A stretch of 64,000 nt of DNA from Arthrobacter_B sp038069765. GTDB taxonomy: Bacteria > Actinomycetota > Actinomycetes > Actinomycetales > Micrococcaceae. A program made the translations under genes and the position numbers. A model generated the notes under the pieces. It saw only the letters and a program-made list of their open reading frames with translations. It was not told where the DNA came from and did no database searches. Location: the NCBI RefSeq assembly GCF_038069765.1, contig NZ_JBBPFS010000002.1:186001-250000 (forward strand), given 5' to 3'. Shown piece after piece: positions 25,569 to 33,936 of this stretch (position 1 is the first letter of the stretch; every line of letters begins with the position of its first letter).

Positions 25569-25928
25569 ATGGCAAAAATCAAAAAGGGTGACCTGGTTCA
25601 GGTCATCAGCGGAGCAACTGCTGCGCGCGGCGGAGACCGCGGCAAGCAGGGCAAGGTCCTGAAGGTTTACACCGACACGAACCGCGTCCTGGTTGAAGGC
25701 GTCAACACGGTCAAGAAGCACACCAAGGTCGGCCAGTCCTCCAAGGGCTCCAAGACCGGTGGCATCGAAATCGTCGAAGCCCCCCTCCACGTTTCCAACG
25801 TCGCAATCGTTGACCCGGAAACGAAGAAGCCGACCCGTGTTGGCTACCGCCAGGAAATCGTCGAAAAAGACGGCCGTGAGCGCACTGTGCGTATCCGCGT
25901 CGCCAAGGGCTCTGGGAAGGACCTCTAA
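25569..25928 (+). CDS. rplX: 50S ribosomal protein L24 (uL24)
   Basis: 119 residues. A KOW motif (KIKKGDLVQVISGATAARGGDRGKQGKVLKV) begins the protein; NTVKKHTK follows. An assembly initiator of the 50S. Its stop shares one base with the rplE start. Confidence 0.96.
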   Translation: MAKIKKGDLVQVISGATAARGGDRGKQGKVLKVYTDTNRVLVEGVNTVKKHTKVGQSSKGSKTGGIEIVEAPLHVSNVAIVDPETKKPTRVGYRQEIVEKDGRERTVRIRVAKGSGKDL

Positions 25929-26497
25929 TGACTGAGACTGTCACCAAGACCGTCCCCCGTCTGAAGACCCGCTACGCAGCGGAGATCAAGAAGACCCTGC
26001 AGGACGAATTCAACTACGCGAACGTCAACCAGGTTCCCCGCCTCGTCAAGGTGGTTGTGAACATGGGTGTTGGAGATGCCGCTAAGGACTCCAAGCTCAT
26101 TGACGGTGCCGTCAAGGATCTGACCCAGATTACGGGCCAGAAGCCGCAGGTAACGAAGGCCCGCAAGTCCATCGCACAGTTCAAGCTGCGTGAAGGCATG
26201 CCCATCGGCTGCCACGCAACTCTGCGCGGAGACCGCATGTGGGAATTCGTTGACCGCCTGGTTACCCTTGCGCTGCCGCGTATCCGCGACTTCCGCGGCC
26301 TGAACGGCAAGCAGTTCGACGGCAACGGCAACTACACGTTCGGTCTGACCGAACAGTCGATGTTCCACGAAATCGATCAGGACAAGATCGACCGCGTTCG
26401 CGGCATGGACATCACCGTGGTTACCACCGCAAAGACCGATGACGAGGGACGCGCGCTGCTGAAGGCGCTCGGCTTCCCGTTTACATCCGAAGATTAA
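25928..26497 (+). CDS. rplE: 50S ribosomal protein L5 (uL5)
   Basis: 189 residues; VVVNMGVGDA, ITGQKPQVTKARKSIA and LPRIRDFRGL identify the 5S rRNA-binding protein. In most bacteria an S14 gene follows; here only 90 nt lead to rpsH. Confidence 0.97.
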   Translation: MTETVTKTVPRLKTRYAAEIKKTLQDEFNYANVNQVPRLVKVVVNMGVGDAAKDSKLIDGAVKDLTQITGQKPQVTKARKSIAQFKLREGMPIGCHATLRGDRMWEFVDRLVTLALPRIRDFRGLNGKQFDGNGNYTFGLTEQSMFHEIDQDKIDRVRGMDITVVTTAKTDDEGRALLKALGFPFTSED

Positions 26498-26587
26498 TTA
26501 CTACGTAACAGGTCCGACGGACCTCCGCACAGGTGCGCCTGAGCGAGAGCTCCGCAGGAAACCGTTACGAGGGAGGGCAAGAGCCCA

Positions 26588-26986
26588 ATGACAATGACAG
26601 ATCCTGTCGCAGACATGCTTACGCGTCTGCGCAATGCAAACTCGGCATATCACGACACCGTGTCCATGCCTTACAGCAAGCTCAAGGCGCGCGTCGCTGA
26701 CATCCTGAAGGCCGAGGGCTACATCGCCGGCTGGAAGGAAGAAGAGGCCGTCGTCGGCAAGAAGCTGACCCTTGATCTCAAATTCGGTCCGAACCGCGAG
26801 CGTTCCATCGCCGGCGTGCGTCGTATCTCCAAGCCCGGTCTGCGCGTTTACGCAAAGTCCACCAACCTGCCGCGCGTTCTCGGTGGTCTGGGTATCGCAA
26901 TCCTGTCGACGTCGTCAGGTCTCCTGACCGACCGCCAGGCCGCCAAGAAGGGTGTAGGTGGGGAAGTCCTCGCCTACGTCTGGTAG
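26588..26986 (+). CDS. rpsH: 30S ribosomal protein S8 (uS8)
   Basis: 132 residues: MTMTDPVADMLTRLRNA at the N-terminus and LGIAILSTSSGLLTDRQA at the C-terminus. In E. coli S8 represses the spc operon. Preceded by GAGGGAGGG; the 90-nt gap before it has no open frame large enough for S14. Confidence 0.97.
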   Translation: MTMTDPVADMLTRLRNANSAYHDTVSMPYSKLKARVADILKAEGYIAGWKEEEAVVGKKLTLDLKFGPNRERSIAGVRRISKPGLRVYAKSTNLPRVLGGLGIAILSTSSGLLTDRQAAKKGVGGEVLAYVW

Positions 26987-27004
26987 CAGGGAAGGGAAAG
27001 AAAA

Positions 27005-27541
27005 ATGTCACGTATTGGACGTCTGCCCATCCCGGTTCCTGCCGGAGTAGAAATCACCGTTAACGGTGACCTCGTATCCGTCAAGGGTGCCAAGGGCGAG
27101 CTGAGCCACACTGTGCCCAGCCCGATCACTGTCACGCTCGACGACAGCATCATCACCGTTGCCCGCCCGAACGACGAGCGCGAGTCCCGTGCCCTTCACG
27201 GCCTGACCCGCACCCTGATCAGCAACATGATCACCGGTGTGACCGAAGGCTACAAGAAGGACCTGGAAATCGTCGGCACCGGTTACCGCGTGCAGGCCAA
27301 GGGAGCGGACCTCGAGTTCGCCCTGGGCTACAGCCACCCGGTTCCGGTCACGGCACCCGAGGGCATCACGCTTACCGTCGTGGGTCCCACGAAGGTCACA
27401 GTGTCCGGCATCGACAAGCAGCAGGTGGGCGAGGTTTCGGCCAACATCCGCAAGCTGCGCAAGCCCGATCCCTACAAGGGCAAGGGTATTCGTTATGCCG
27501 GCGAGATTGTCCGCCGCAAGGTCGGAAAGGCTGGTAAGTAA
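27005..27541 (+). CDS. rplF: 50S ribosomal protein L6 (uL6)
   Basis: 178 residues, MSRIGRLPIPVPAGV start, two-domain fold; the C-terminal RKPDPYKGKGIRYAGE motif is diagnostic. Part of the sarcin-ricin loop region. Confidence 0.97.
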   Translation: MSRIGRLPIPVPAGVEITVNGDLVSVKGAKGELSHTVPSPITVTLDDSIITVARPNDERESRALHGLTRTLISNMITGVTEGYKKDLEIVGTGYRVQAKGADLEFALGYSHPVPVTAPEGITLTVVGPTKVTVSGIDKQQVGEVSANIRKLRKPDPYKGKGIRYAGEIVRRKVGKAGK

Positions 27542-27543
27542 CC

Positions 27544-27927
27544 ATGGCCATCAGCATTAATAAGAAGCGTAATTCCAAGAGCAAGTCGGCTGCCCGCAGC
27601 CGCCGCCAGCTTCGCATCCGCAAGCGGATCTCCGGTACCGCGGCTCGTCCGCGCCTGGTGGTCAACCGCTCGGCCCGCCACGTATTCGTCCAGGTTGTCG
27701 ATGACACCCGCGGCGTAACCGTTGCCTCGGCTTCCACCATGGAAGCAGACCTGCGCGCACTGGAAGGCGACAAAACCGCCAAGTCCAAGCGCGTTGGCGA
27801 GCTCGTTGCAGAACGTGCCAAGGCTGCCGGCGTTGAAGCCGTTGTCTTTGACCGCGGTGGCAACCGTTACCACGGCCGCATCGCGGCCGTTGCCGACGGC
27901 GCACGTGAAGGTGGGCTGTCACTGTGA
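27544..27927 (+). CDS. rplR: 50S ribosomal protein L18 (uL18)
   Basis: 127 residues: RRQLRIRKRISGTAARPRL and the C-terminal FDRGGNRYHGRIAAVADGAREGGL. Binds 5S rRNA with L5. Its stop overlaps GTG 27924, the first possible rpsE start. Confidence 0.97.
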   Translation: MAISINKKRNSKSKSAARSRRQLRIRKRISGTAARPRLVVNRSARHVFVQVVDDTRGVTVASASTMEADLRALEGDKTAKSKRVGELVAERAKAAGVEAVVFDRGGNRYHGRIAAVADGAREGGLSL

Positions 27928-28634
27928 CCGAGGTTAACAAGGAAAAGGAAAACCAGGTGACTGAAGCTACAGCTGCGCAGGCAACTGAGACCAAGGACGC
28001 CGCAGCTCCCGCCACTGACGACCGCCGCGGCGGCCGCAAGGGCGAGCAGCGCTCCGACCGTGGAGGCCGCGGCGAACGCGGTGGCCGCGGTGGCCGCGAC
28101 GGCGGACGCAACGATGAGAAGGACAAGTTCATTGAACGCGTCGTGACCATCAACCGCGTTGCCAAGGTGGTCAAGGGTGGTCGTCGCTTCAGCTTCACCG
28201 CCCTGGTGGTTGTCGGCGACGGCAACGGCATGGTCGGTGTCGGTTACGGCAAGGCCAAGGAAGTTCCCTCCGCTATCGCGAAGGCCGTTGAAGAAGCCAA
28301 GAAGACTTTCTTCCGCGTCCCGCGCATCGGTGGAACCATCCCCCACCTGGTCCAGGGTGAAGCTGCTGCAGGCGTCGTCCTGCTGCGTCCGGCTTCCCCG
28401 GGTACCGGTGTTATCGCCGGTGGTCCGGTCCGCGCCATTCTCGAATGCGCCGGTATCCACGACGTACTGTCCAAGTCGCTCGGGTCCTCCAACGCCATCA
28501 ACATCGTGCACGCCACGGTTGATGCGCTGAAGCGCCTCGAAGAGCCTCAGGCAGTGGCTGCACGCCGCGGCCTGCCGCTGGACGAGGTTGTACCTGCCGC
28601 GATGCTCCGCAACATGCAGAAGGCAGGTGCCTGA
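27924..28634 (+). CDS. rpsE: 30S ribosomal protein S5 (uS5) with Arg/Gly-rich N-terminus
   Basis: 236 residues; the S5 core starts near residue 66 (FIERVVTINRVAKVVKGGRRFSF). An N-terminal extension rich in Arg, Gly and Asp precedes it. Two starts are possible. GTG 27924 overlaps the rplR stop. GTG 27957 has a better ribosome site (AAGGAAAAGGA) and would give 225 residues. I list the longer form; the choice affects only disordered residues. Confidence 0.94.
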   Translation: MTEVNKEKENQVTEATAAQATETKDAAAPATDDRRGGRKGEQRSDRGGRGERGGRGGRDGGRNDEKDKFIERVVTINRVAKVVKGGRRFSFTALVVVGDGNGMVGVGYGKAKEVPSAIAKAVEEAKKTFFRVPRIGGTIPHLVQGEAAAGVVLLRPASPGTGVIAGGPVRAILECAGIHDVLSKSLGSSNAINIVHATVDALKRLEEPQAVAARRGLPLDEVVPAAMLRNMQKAGA

Positions 28635-28846
28635 TGACTACTCCGAAGAACGTTGCCGTCAGCACGGCAACACTGAAGATCACTCAGATTAAGTCCACCA
28701 TCGGTGGTAAGCAGAATCAGAAGGACACGCTGCGCTCATTGGGCCTGCGGCACATCGGTGCTACCACCGTTCGTACCGCAGACGCCGTGACCGTTGGCAT
28801 GATCAACACGGTTCCGCACCTCGTGAAGGTTGAGGAGGCGAATTAA
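28634..28846 (+). CDS. rpmD: 50S ribosomal protein L30 (uL30)
   Basis: 70 residues; KITQIKSTIGGKQNQKDTLRSLGL is the family core. Overlaps the rpsE stop by one base and ends 1 nt before rplO. Confidence 0.96.
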   Translation: MTTPKNVAVSTATLKITQIKSTIGGKQNQKDTLRSLGLRHIGATTVRTADAVTVGMINTVPHLVKVEEAN

Positions 28847-28847
28847 C

Positions 28848-29312
28848 ATGGCCGAAGATAACAACAACGAACACGCGCTGAAGGTTCACCACCTGCGTCC
28901 GGCACCCGGTGCCAAGACGGCCAAAACCCGTGTTGGCCGCGGTGAAGGTTCCAAGGGTAAGACTGCAGGCCGCGGTATGAAGGGCACCAAGGCCCGTTAC
29001 CAGGTCAAGGCCGGTTTCGCTGGCGGGCAGCTGCCGCTGCACATGCGCCTTCCGAAGCTGCGCGGCTTCAAGAACCCGTTCCGGGTCGAGTTCCAGGTTG
29101 TAAACCTGGACAAGATCTCGGAGCTGTTCCCCGAAGGCGGCGACATCACTGTTGCTGACCTGGTTGCCAAGGGTGCAGTTCGCAAGAACCAGCCCGTCAA
29201 GGTCCTGGGCACCGGCGACATCACCGTCAAGGTGAACGTCACGGCCGATGCTTTCTCCGCCAGTGCGGCAGAGAAGATTGCCGCAGCAGGCGGAACCACC
29301 ACGGCGCTCTAA
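28848..29312 (+). CDS. rplO: 50S ribosomal protein L15 (uL15)
   Basis: 154 residues. The Gly/Lys-rich N-terminal arm (TRVGRGEGSKGKTAGRGMKGTKAR) and GGQLPLHMRLPKLRG are typical. ATG 28848 with TGAGGAGG upstream is preferred to an in-frame start inside rpmD. Last ribosomal gene before secY. Confidence 0.96.
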   Translation: MAEDNNNEHALKVHHLRPAPGAKTAKTRVGRGEGSKGKTAGRGMKGTKARYQVKAGFAGGQLPLHMRLPKLRGFKNPFRVEFQVVNLDKISELFPEGGDITVADLVAKGAVRKNQPVKVLGTGDITVKVNVTADAFSASAAEKIAAAGGTTTAL

Positions 29313-29340
29313 GCACCGTGTCCGTTCTGTGCAGCGAGCC

Positions 29341-29448
29341 CCGGCGGCCGGAATACCGGCCGCCGGCGGGTCGCTGCGCGATTGGCAGGACAGCCACTAA
29401 ACTCTTGGCGGGCCGCATTGCGGTCCGCCCGGAGTTTAGTTTTGTTTA
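29341..29448 (+). terminator. two hairpins between rplO and secY
   Basis: Hairpin one: a perfect 11-bp stem, 29341-29351 with 29356-29366, loop AATA, no U-tract. Hairpin two: a 10-bp stem with one G-U pair, 29407-29416 with 29420-29429, followed by the T-rich GGAGTTTAGTTTTGTTT. The second looks like a weak intrinsic terminator, which would leave secY on its own promoter. Confidence 0.55.
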
Positions 29449-29499
29449 AGGCACTACCACGCCGCGGGCTTCGTTAACGTTCTACGGGGCTTGAGCGGA

Positions 29500-29505
29500 T
29501 AGACT
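29500..29505 (+). promoter_or_regulatory. putative secY promoter (-10 TAGACT)
   Basis: TAGACT lies 59 nt before the secY start. The -35 is unclear (GTTAAC-like bases near 29473-29479 are about 20 nt away). The same hexamer precedes rpsL, tuf and rpsJ. Confidence 0.4.
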
Positions 29506-29564
29506 CTGTTTTTGTTACCGGTCCAATCGGACCCACCTACTTCAGATCTCATTCAGGAGGACGC

Positions 29565-30875
29565 TTGCTTAGCGCTATTGGCCGGGCTTTCCGGACGCCA
29601 GACCTGCGACGCAAGCTGTTGTTTACGCTGGGAATCATCACTATCTTCCGCATGGGTGCTTTTATCCCGGCCCCGGGTGTTGACTACGGCAATGTGCAGC
29701 AGTGCTTGGCTCTGGGTGCCACTTCGGGTGGCCTCTACGAATTCGTTAACCTATTTAGCGGCGGCGCCCTGCTGCAGGTCTCCATCTTTGCCCTGGGCAT
29801 CATGCCGTACATCACCGCCAGCATCATCGTTCAGCTGCTGCGCGTCGTGATTCCCCACTTCCAGGCACTCTACGAGGAAGGCGCACAGGGCCAGTCGAAG
29901 CTGACGCAGTACACGCGTTACCTGACGATCGCCCTCGGCCTGCTCAACGCCACCACCGTCGTGTCCCTGGCCCGCACCGGAGCGCTGTTCAACAACACCT
30001 GCTCCGTGCCGATCATCCCCGACGACAACATCATCACCATCCTGCTGCTCATCATCACGCTGACCGCCGGTACCGGCCTCATCATGTGGATGGGTGAACT
30101 GGTCACCGAAAAGGGCGTCGGCAACGGCATGTCCCTGCTGATCTTCACCTCGATCGCAGCAGGATTCCCCAGCTCGCTCGGAGCAATCCTCAGCGCCCAG
30201 GGCTGGACGGTCTTCCTCGCCGTGATCGGCATCGGCGTCCTCGTGGTCGCCCTCGTCATCTTCGTGGAGCAGTCACAGCGCCGGATCCCGGTGCAGTACG
30301 CCAAGCGCATGGTCGGGCGGCGGACAGTCGGCGGGACCAATACCTACATCCCGATCAAGGTGAACATGGCCGGGGTTATCCCCGTCATCTTCGCTTCGTC
30401 GATGCTGTACCTGCCGTCGCTGATCGCCCAGTTCAACACGCCCTCCACCGGCACTCCGCCGGAATGGGTGGTCTGGATCAACAACTACCTCACCAGCGGA
30501 GACCACCCCTTCTACATGGCGGTCTACTTCCTGCTGATCGTGTTCTTCACGTACTTCTACGTGTCGATCACGTTCAACCCGGAGGAGGTCTCCGAGAACA
30601 TGAAGAAGTACGGCGGCTTTATCCCCGGCATCCGGGCCGGCCGTCCCACCGCCGAATACCTGCAGTACGTGCTCTCCCGCATTACCCTGCCCGGCGCCCT
30701 CTACTTGGGGTTTGTAGCCCTGATTCCGTTGATCGCTCTGGTGCTGGTCGGAGCGAACGCGAACTTCCCGTTCGGCGGAACCTCGATCCTCATCATGGTT
30801 GGTGTGGGACTCGAAACAGTCAAGCAGATTGATGCACAACTGCAGCAACGTCACTACGAAGGGTTATTGCGATGA
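29565..30875 (+). CDS. secY: protein translocase subunit SecY
   Basis: 436 residues forming the ten-helix channel of the Sec translocon. IPAPGVDY, the GGALLQVSIFALGIMPYITASI segment and the cytoplasmic loop motif KRMVGRRTVGGTNTYIPIKVN are typical. The start is a TTG at 29565 with CAGGAGG five bases upstream; the N-terminus MLSAIGRAFRTPDLR matches the family, so the rare start looks real. Overlaps adk by ATGA. Confidence 0.97.
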   Translation: MLSAIGRAFRTPDLRRKLLFTLGIITIFRMGAFIPAPGVDYGNVQQCLALGATSGGLYEFVNLFSGGALLQVSIFALGIMPYITASIIVQLLRVVIPHFQALYEEGAQGQSKLTQYTRYLTIALGLLNATTVVSLARTGALFNNTCSVPIIPDDNIITILLLIITLTAGTGLIMWMGELVTEKGVGNGMSLLIFTSIAAGFPSSLGAILSAQGWTVFLAVIGIGVLVVALVIFVEQSQRRIPVQYAKRMVGRRTVGGTNTYIPIKVNMAGVIPVIFASSMLYLPSLIAQFNTPSTGTPPEWVVWINNYLTSGDHPFYMAVYFLLIVFFTYFYVSITFNPEEVSENMKKYGGFIPGIRAGRPTAEYLQYVLSRITLPGALYLGFVALIPLIALVLVGANANFPFGGTSILIMVGVGLETVKQIDAQLQQRHYEGLLR

Positions 30876-31444
30876 CAAGAATGCTCATTATCGGGCCTCC
30901 CGGCGCCGGTAAAGGTACACAGGCCGCCCGAATCTCGGACCGGCTTGGGGTCACTGCAATCTCCACAGGCGACATCTTCCGTGCCAACGTCAAGAACGAG
31001 ACGCCGCTTGGCCTCGAGGCCAAGAAGTACATCGACGCCGGGAACTTCGTCCCGGACAGTGTCACCAACGACATGGTGCGCGCCCGCCTGACGGAGGAGG
31101 ACGTCGCTGACGGCTTCCTCCTGGACGGTTACCCGCGCACCGCCGCGCAGGTTGAGGAACTCGACGACATCCTGGCCAGCAAGGGCCAGAAGCTCGACGT
31201 CGTCCTTCAGCTGACCGCCGATGATGAAGAGCTGGTGGCACGCCTGCTGAAGCGGGCCGAGATCGAAGGCCGCGCCGATGACAACGAGGACGTCATCCGG
31301 CACCGCCTGGACCTGTACAAGGCCCAGACCGCCGACGTCGTGGCCAGCTACGACGACCGCGGCATCGTGGCGCGGGTGGACGGGCTGGGCGGCATCGACG
31401 ATGTCACCCAGCGCGTCATGGAAGTCCTCAAGGATATTAGCTAA
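30872..31444 (+). CDS. adk: adenylate kinase
   Basis: 190 residues: P-loop GPPGAGKGTQ at residues 8-17, STGDIFRANV, and LLDGYPRTAAQ. This is the short form without the zinc LID insertion, common in actinobacteria. It interconverts ATP + AMP and 2 ADP. Coupled to secY, as in many bacteria. Confidence 0.97.
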   Translation: MTRMLIIGPPGAGKGTQAARISDRLGVTAISTGDIFRANVKNETPLGLEAKKYIDAGNFVPDSVTNDMVRARLTEEDVADGFLLDGYPRTAAQVEELDDILASKGQKLDVVLQLTADDEELVARLLKRAEIEGRADDNEDVIRHRLDLYKAQTADVVASYDDRGIVARVDGLGGIDDVTQRVMEVLKDIS

Positions 31445-31459
31445 AGAGTTAGAAGAGAT

Positions 31460-32290
31460 ATGTTCGGCCAGCCCAGGATTGAATACAAAACCAATGCGCA
31501 GATGCGCACCATGCGCGAGGCCGGCCTCGTGCTGATCCGGGCACTGGATGCGGCAGTGGAGTCCGCGGTGGAGGGGGCAACCACCGCGGACATCGATGCA
31601 GCTTTCGCCGCGGTGCTCAAAGAAGCGGGGGCAACCTCCAACTTCCTCGGCTACCACGGATACCCTGCAACGGTCTGCGTATCGGTGAATGAAGAAGTGG
31701 TCCACGGCATCCCGGGGGAGAGGATCCTCAAAGACGGGGACATCCTCTCCATCGACGGCGGTGCCGTGGTGAACGGATGGCACTCCGACTCCGCGCGCAC
31801 CGTCATTGTCGGCACCGCGGACCCCGAGGACCAGCGGCTCTCCGACGTCACCGAGCAGGCCATGTGGCACGGCATCGCTGCCGCCGCCAAGGGACGCTTC
31901 GTCGGTGATATCGGCGCGGCCATCGATGACTACGTCTCCGGTGTACCGGGCAAGCCGCTCGGAATTTTGGAGGACTATGTCGGCCACGGCATCGGAACCC
32001 AGATGCACCAGGCGCCGGACGTACTCAATTACCGGACATCGCACAACGGCCCGAAGCTGCGGCCGGGGCTGTGCCTGGCCATTGAGCCGATGCTGGTGCG
32101 GGGCGGGATTGAAACTCTCACGCTTGAGGACGACTGGACGGTCATTACCACCGACGGTTCCCGTGCCTCGCAATGGGAGCATTCGGTGGCCATCCACGAC
32201 AAGGGAATCTGGGTCCTCACCTCGCCCGACGGCGGAGCCTCCCGGCTTGCGCCCCTGGGCGTCACTCCGGTCCCGATTCCCGGGGACTGA
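31460..32290 (+). CDS. map: methionine aminopeptidase, type I
   Basis: 276 residues, pita-bread fold. The five metal ligands are in DGGAVVNGWHSD (two Asp), GHGIGTQMH (His), IEPM (Glu) and WEHSVAIH (Glu). It removes the initiator Met from nascent proteins. ATG 31460 follows AGAAGAG. Last gene of the spc operon. Confidence 0.95.
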   Translation: MFGQPRIEYKTNAQMRTMREAGLVLIRALDAAVESAVEGATTADIDAAFAAVLKEAGATSNFLGYHGYPATVCVSVNEEVVHGIPGERILKDGDILSIDGGAVVNGWHSDSARTVIVGTADPEDQRLSDVTEQAMWHGIAAAAKGRFVGDIGAAIDDYVSGVPGKPLGILEDYVGHGIGTQMHQAPDVLNYRTSHNGPKLRPGLCLAIEPMLVRGGIETLTLEDDWTVITTDGSRASQWEHSVAIHDKGIWVLTSPDGGASRLAPLGVTPVPIPGD

Positions 32291-32303
32291 CTTCCGAGGG
32301 GCT

Positions 32304-32319
32304 GCCCGGTCTTCCGGGC
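32304..32319 (+). terminator. short hairpin after map
   Basis: GCCCGG/CCGGGC with a TCTT loop, 14 nt after the map stop. No U-tract, so termination would be partial or Rho-aided. Confidence 0.4.
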
Positions 32320-32327
32320 CGGCCGAT

Positions 32328-32511
32328 TTAACTTATCGGGACCCTTCGAGTACAGTTATCTGTTGGTTGTCTCTACATTCGTGCCCTTTTCCAAGCATGT
32401 GCGCCGTGTCAAAACGGCTCCTGCGCGGTAGATGCGCAGGAAGCACCAGGGAGAACCAAAGACATAAACCGTCCTTCGTGCATACGGAGGACACAGACGT
32501 TAGCGGAGGAT
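32328..32511 (+). promoter_or_regulatory. alpha operon promoter and leader
   Basis: TTAACT (32328-32333), exactly 17 nt, and TACAGT (32351-32356) make a good sigma-A-type promoter. The ~150-nt leader has a perfect 7-bp hairpin CCTGCGC/GCGCAGG (32420-32440) and ends in GCGGAGGAT before infA. Confidence 0.6.
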
Positions 32512-32733
32512 ATGGCCAAGAAAGACGGCGTCATTGAGATTGAGGGCTCGGTCAACGAAGCCCTGCCCAACGCGATGTTCCGCGTTGAGCTGGCCAACGG
32601 CCACATTGTGCTCGCACACATCTCGGGAAAGATGCGTCAACACTACATTCGCATCCTCCCCGGAGACCGCGTTGTGGTGGAACTTAGCCCGTACGACCTC
32701 ACTCGGGGCCGTATCGTCTACCGCTACAAGTAA
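32512..32733 (+). CDS. infA: translation initiation factor IF-1
   Basis: 73 residues, OB fold: KDGVIEIEGSVNEALPNAMFRVEL and the C-terminal LSPYDLTRGRIVYRYK. Binds the A site during initiation. GGAGGA lies just before ATG 32512. Confidence 0.97.
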   Translation: MAKKDGVIEIEGSVNEALPNAMFRVELANGHIVLAHISGKMRQHYIRILPGDRVVVELSPYDLTRGRIVYRYK

Positions 32734-32819
32734 GAACCGCTGCATCGGCAGGCAGTGTCCCGGACAAATGGGACGCCGGCTGCGTGCGGCCCAACCCTGC
32801 AACCACGCAAAGGATAACC

Positions 32820-32933
32820 ATGAAGGTCCAGCCGAGCGTCAAGCAGATCTGCGATAAGTGCAAGGTGATTCGCCGTAACGGTCGAGTCATGGTGATCTGC
32901 GAGAACCCGCGCCACAAGCAGCGCCAGGGCTAA
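32820..32933 (+). CDS. rpmJ: 50S ribosomal protein L36 (bL36), zinc form
   Basis: 37 codons: MKVQPSVKQICDKCKVIRR start. Cys11, Cys14, Cys27 and His32 form the zinc site, so this is the zinc-dependent paralogue type. Ribosome site AAAGGA. Fits the infA-rpmJ-rpsM order of the alpha operon. Confidence 0.96.
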   Translation: MKVQPSVKQICDKCKVIRRNGRVMVICENPRHKQRQG

Positions 32934-33010
32934 TTTCCTGCTCTCAGGGACAGCCCACGCGTAGTAGTAATTGAATATGGCAGTGCAGCGTTGATACGCG
33001 TAACGCACAC

Positions 33011-33030
33011 CCCCGGCCCGGAGGCCGGGG
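33011..33030 (+). other. stem-loop upstream of rpsM
   Basis: Perfect 8-bp stem CCCCGGCC/GGCCGGGG with a CGGA loop, 60 nt before rpsM. Without a U-tract it is more likely a leader structure or RNA stabiliser than a terminator. Confidence 0.45.
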
Positions 33031-33090
33031 ACCTGGCAACAGGGATGCACTGCTTCAGACCTCCGGTGACACAAAAGGAGAACCGCCGAT

Positions 33091-33468
33091 ATGGCACGTC
33101 TCGCTGGCGTTGACATTCCCCGCGAAAAGCGGGTTGTGATTGCGCTTACTTATATCTACGGCGTGGGTAAGACCCGTGCAGACCAGACCCTGGCAGAGAC
33201 CGGCATCAGCCCGGACACTCGCGTCAAGGACCTCACGGATGCTGAACTCGTTCAGCTGCGTGACTACATCGAGGGCAACTTCAAGGTTGAGGGTGACCTC
33301 CGCCGCGAGGTAGCCGCCGACATTCGCCGCAAGGTTGAAATCGGCAGCTACCAGGGTATCCGCCACCGTCGTGGCATGCCCGTACACGGCCAGCGCACGA
33401 AGACCAACGCTCGTACCCGCAAGGGCCCGAAGCGTACGGTTGCCGGTAAGAAGAAGGCCGCCCGCTAA
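33091..33468 (+). CDS. rpsM: 30S ribosomal protein S13 (uS13)
   Basis: 125 residues: MARLAGVDIPREKRVVIALTYI and the C-terminal RHRRGMPVHGQRTKTNARTRKGP. Head protein contacting the P-site tRNA. Ribosome site AAAGGAG. Confidence 0.97.
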   Translation: MARLAGVDIPREKRVVIALTYIYGVGKTRADQTLAETGISPDTRVKDLTDAELVQLRDYIEGNFKVEGDLRREVAADIRRKVEIGSYQGIRHRRGMPVHGQRTKTNARTRKGPKRTVAGKKKAAR

Positions 33469-33534
33469 ACCTAGCGGTGTGAGGCCACGGCCCTTAACCG
33501 GGCCACCTAAACCAAACTCTTTGTAGGAGAAGTA

Positions 33535-33936
33535 ATGCCCCCCAAGACTCGTGGAGCGGTCCGCAAACCGCGTCGCAAGGATAAGAAGAATATTGCGCTT
33601 GGCCAGGCGCATATCAAGAGCACCTTTAACAACACCATCGTGTCCATCACGGACCCGTCCGGTGCTGTTATCTCATGGGCTTCCGCCGGTGAGGTTGGCT
33701 TCAAGGGCTCGCGTAAGTCCACCCCGTTCGCTGCGCAGATGGCTGCTGAAGCCGCTGCAAAGCGCGCCCAGGAGCACGGCGTCCGCAAGGTCGACGTCTT
33801 CGTAAAGGGTCCGGGCTCCGGCCGCGAAACCGCCATCCGTTCGCTCCAGGCCACCGGCCTGGAGGTTGGCTCCATTTCGGATGTCACCCCGAGCGCGCAC
33901 AACGGCTGCCGTCCCCCGAAGCGCCGCCGCGTATAA
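33535..33936 (+). CDS. rpsK: 30S ribosomal protein S11 (uS11)
   Basis: 133 residues with the family core KSTFNNTIVSITDPSGAV and C-terminal DVTPSAHNGCRPPKRRRV. Platform protein. An rpsD (S4) gene often follows in other bacteria; here a 186-nt gap leads straight to rpoA. Confidence 0.97.
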   Translation: MPPKTRGAVRKPRRKDKKNIALGQAHIKSTFNNTIVSITDPSGAVISWASAGEVGFKGSRKSTPFAAQMAAEAAAKRAQEHGVRKVDVFVKGPGSGRETAIRSLQATGLEVGSISDVTPSAHNGCRPPKRRRV

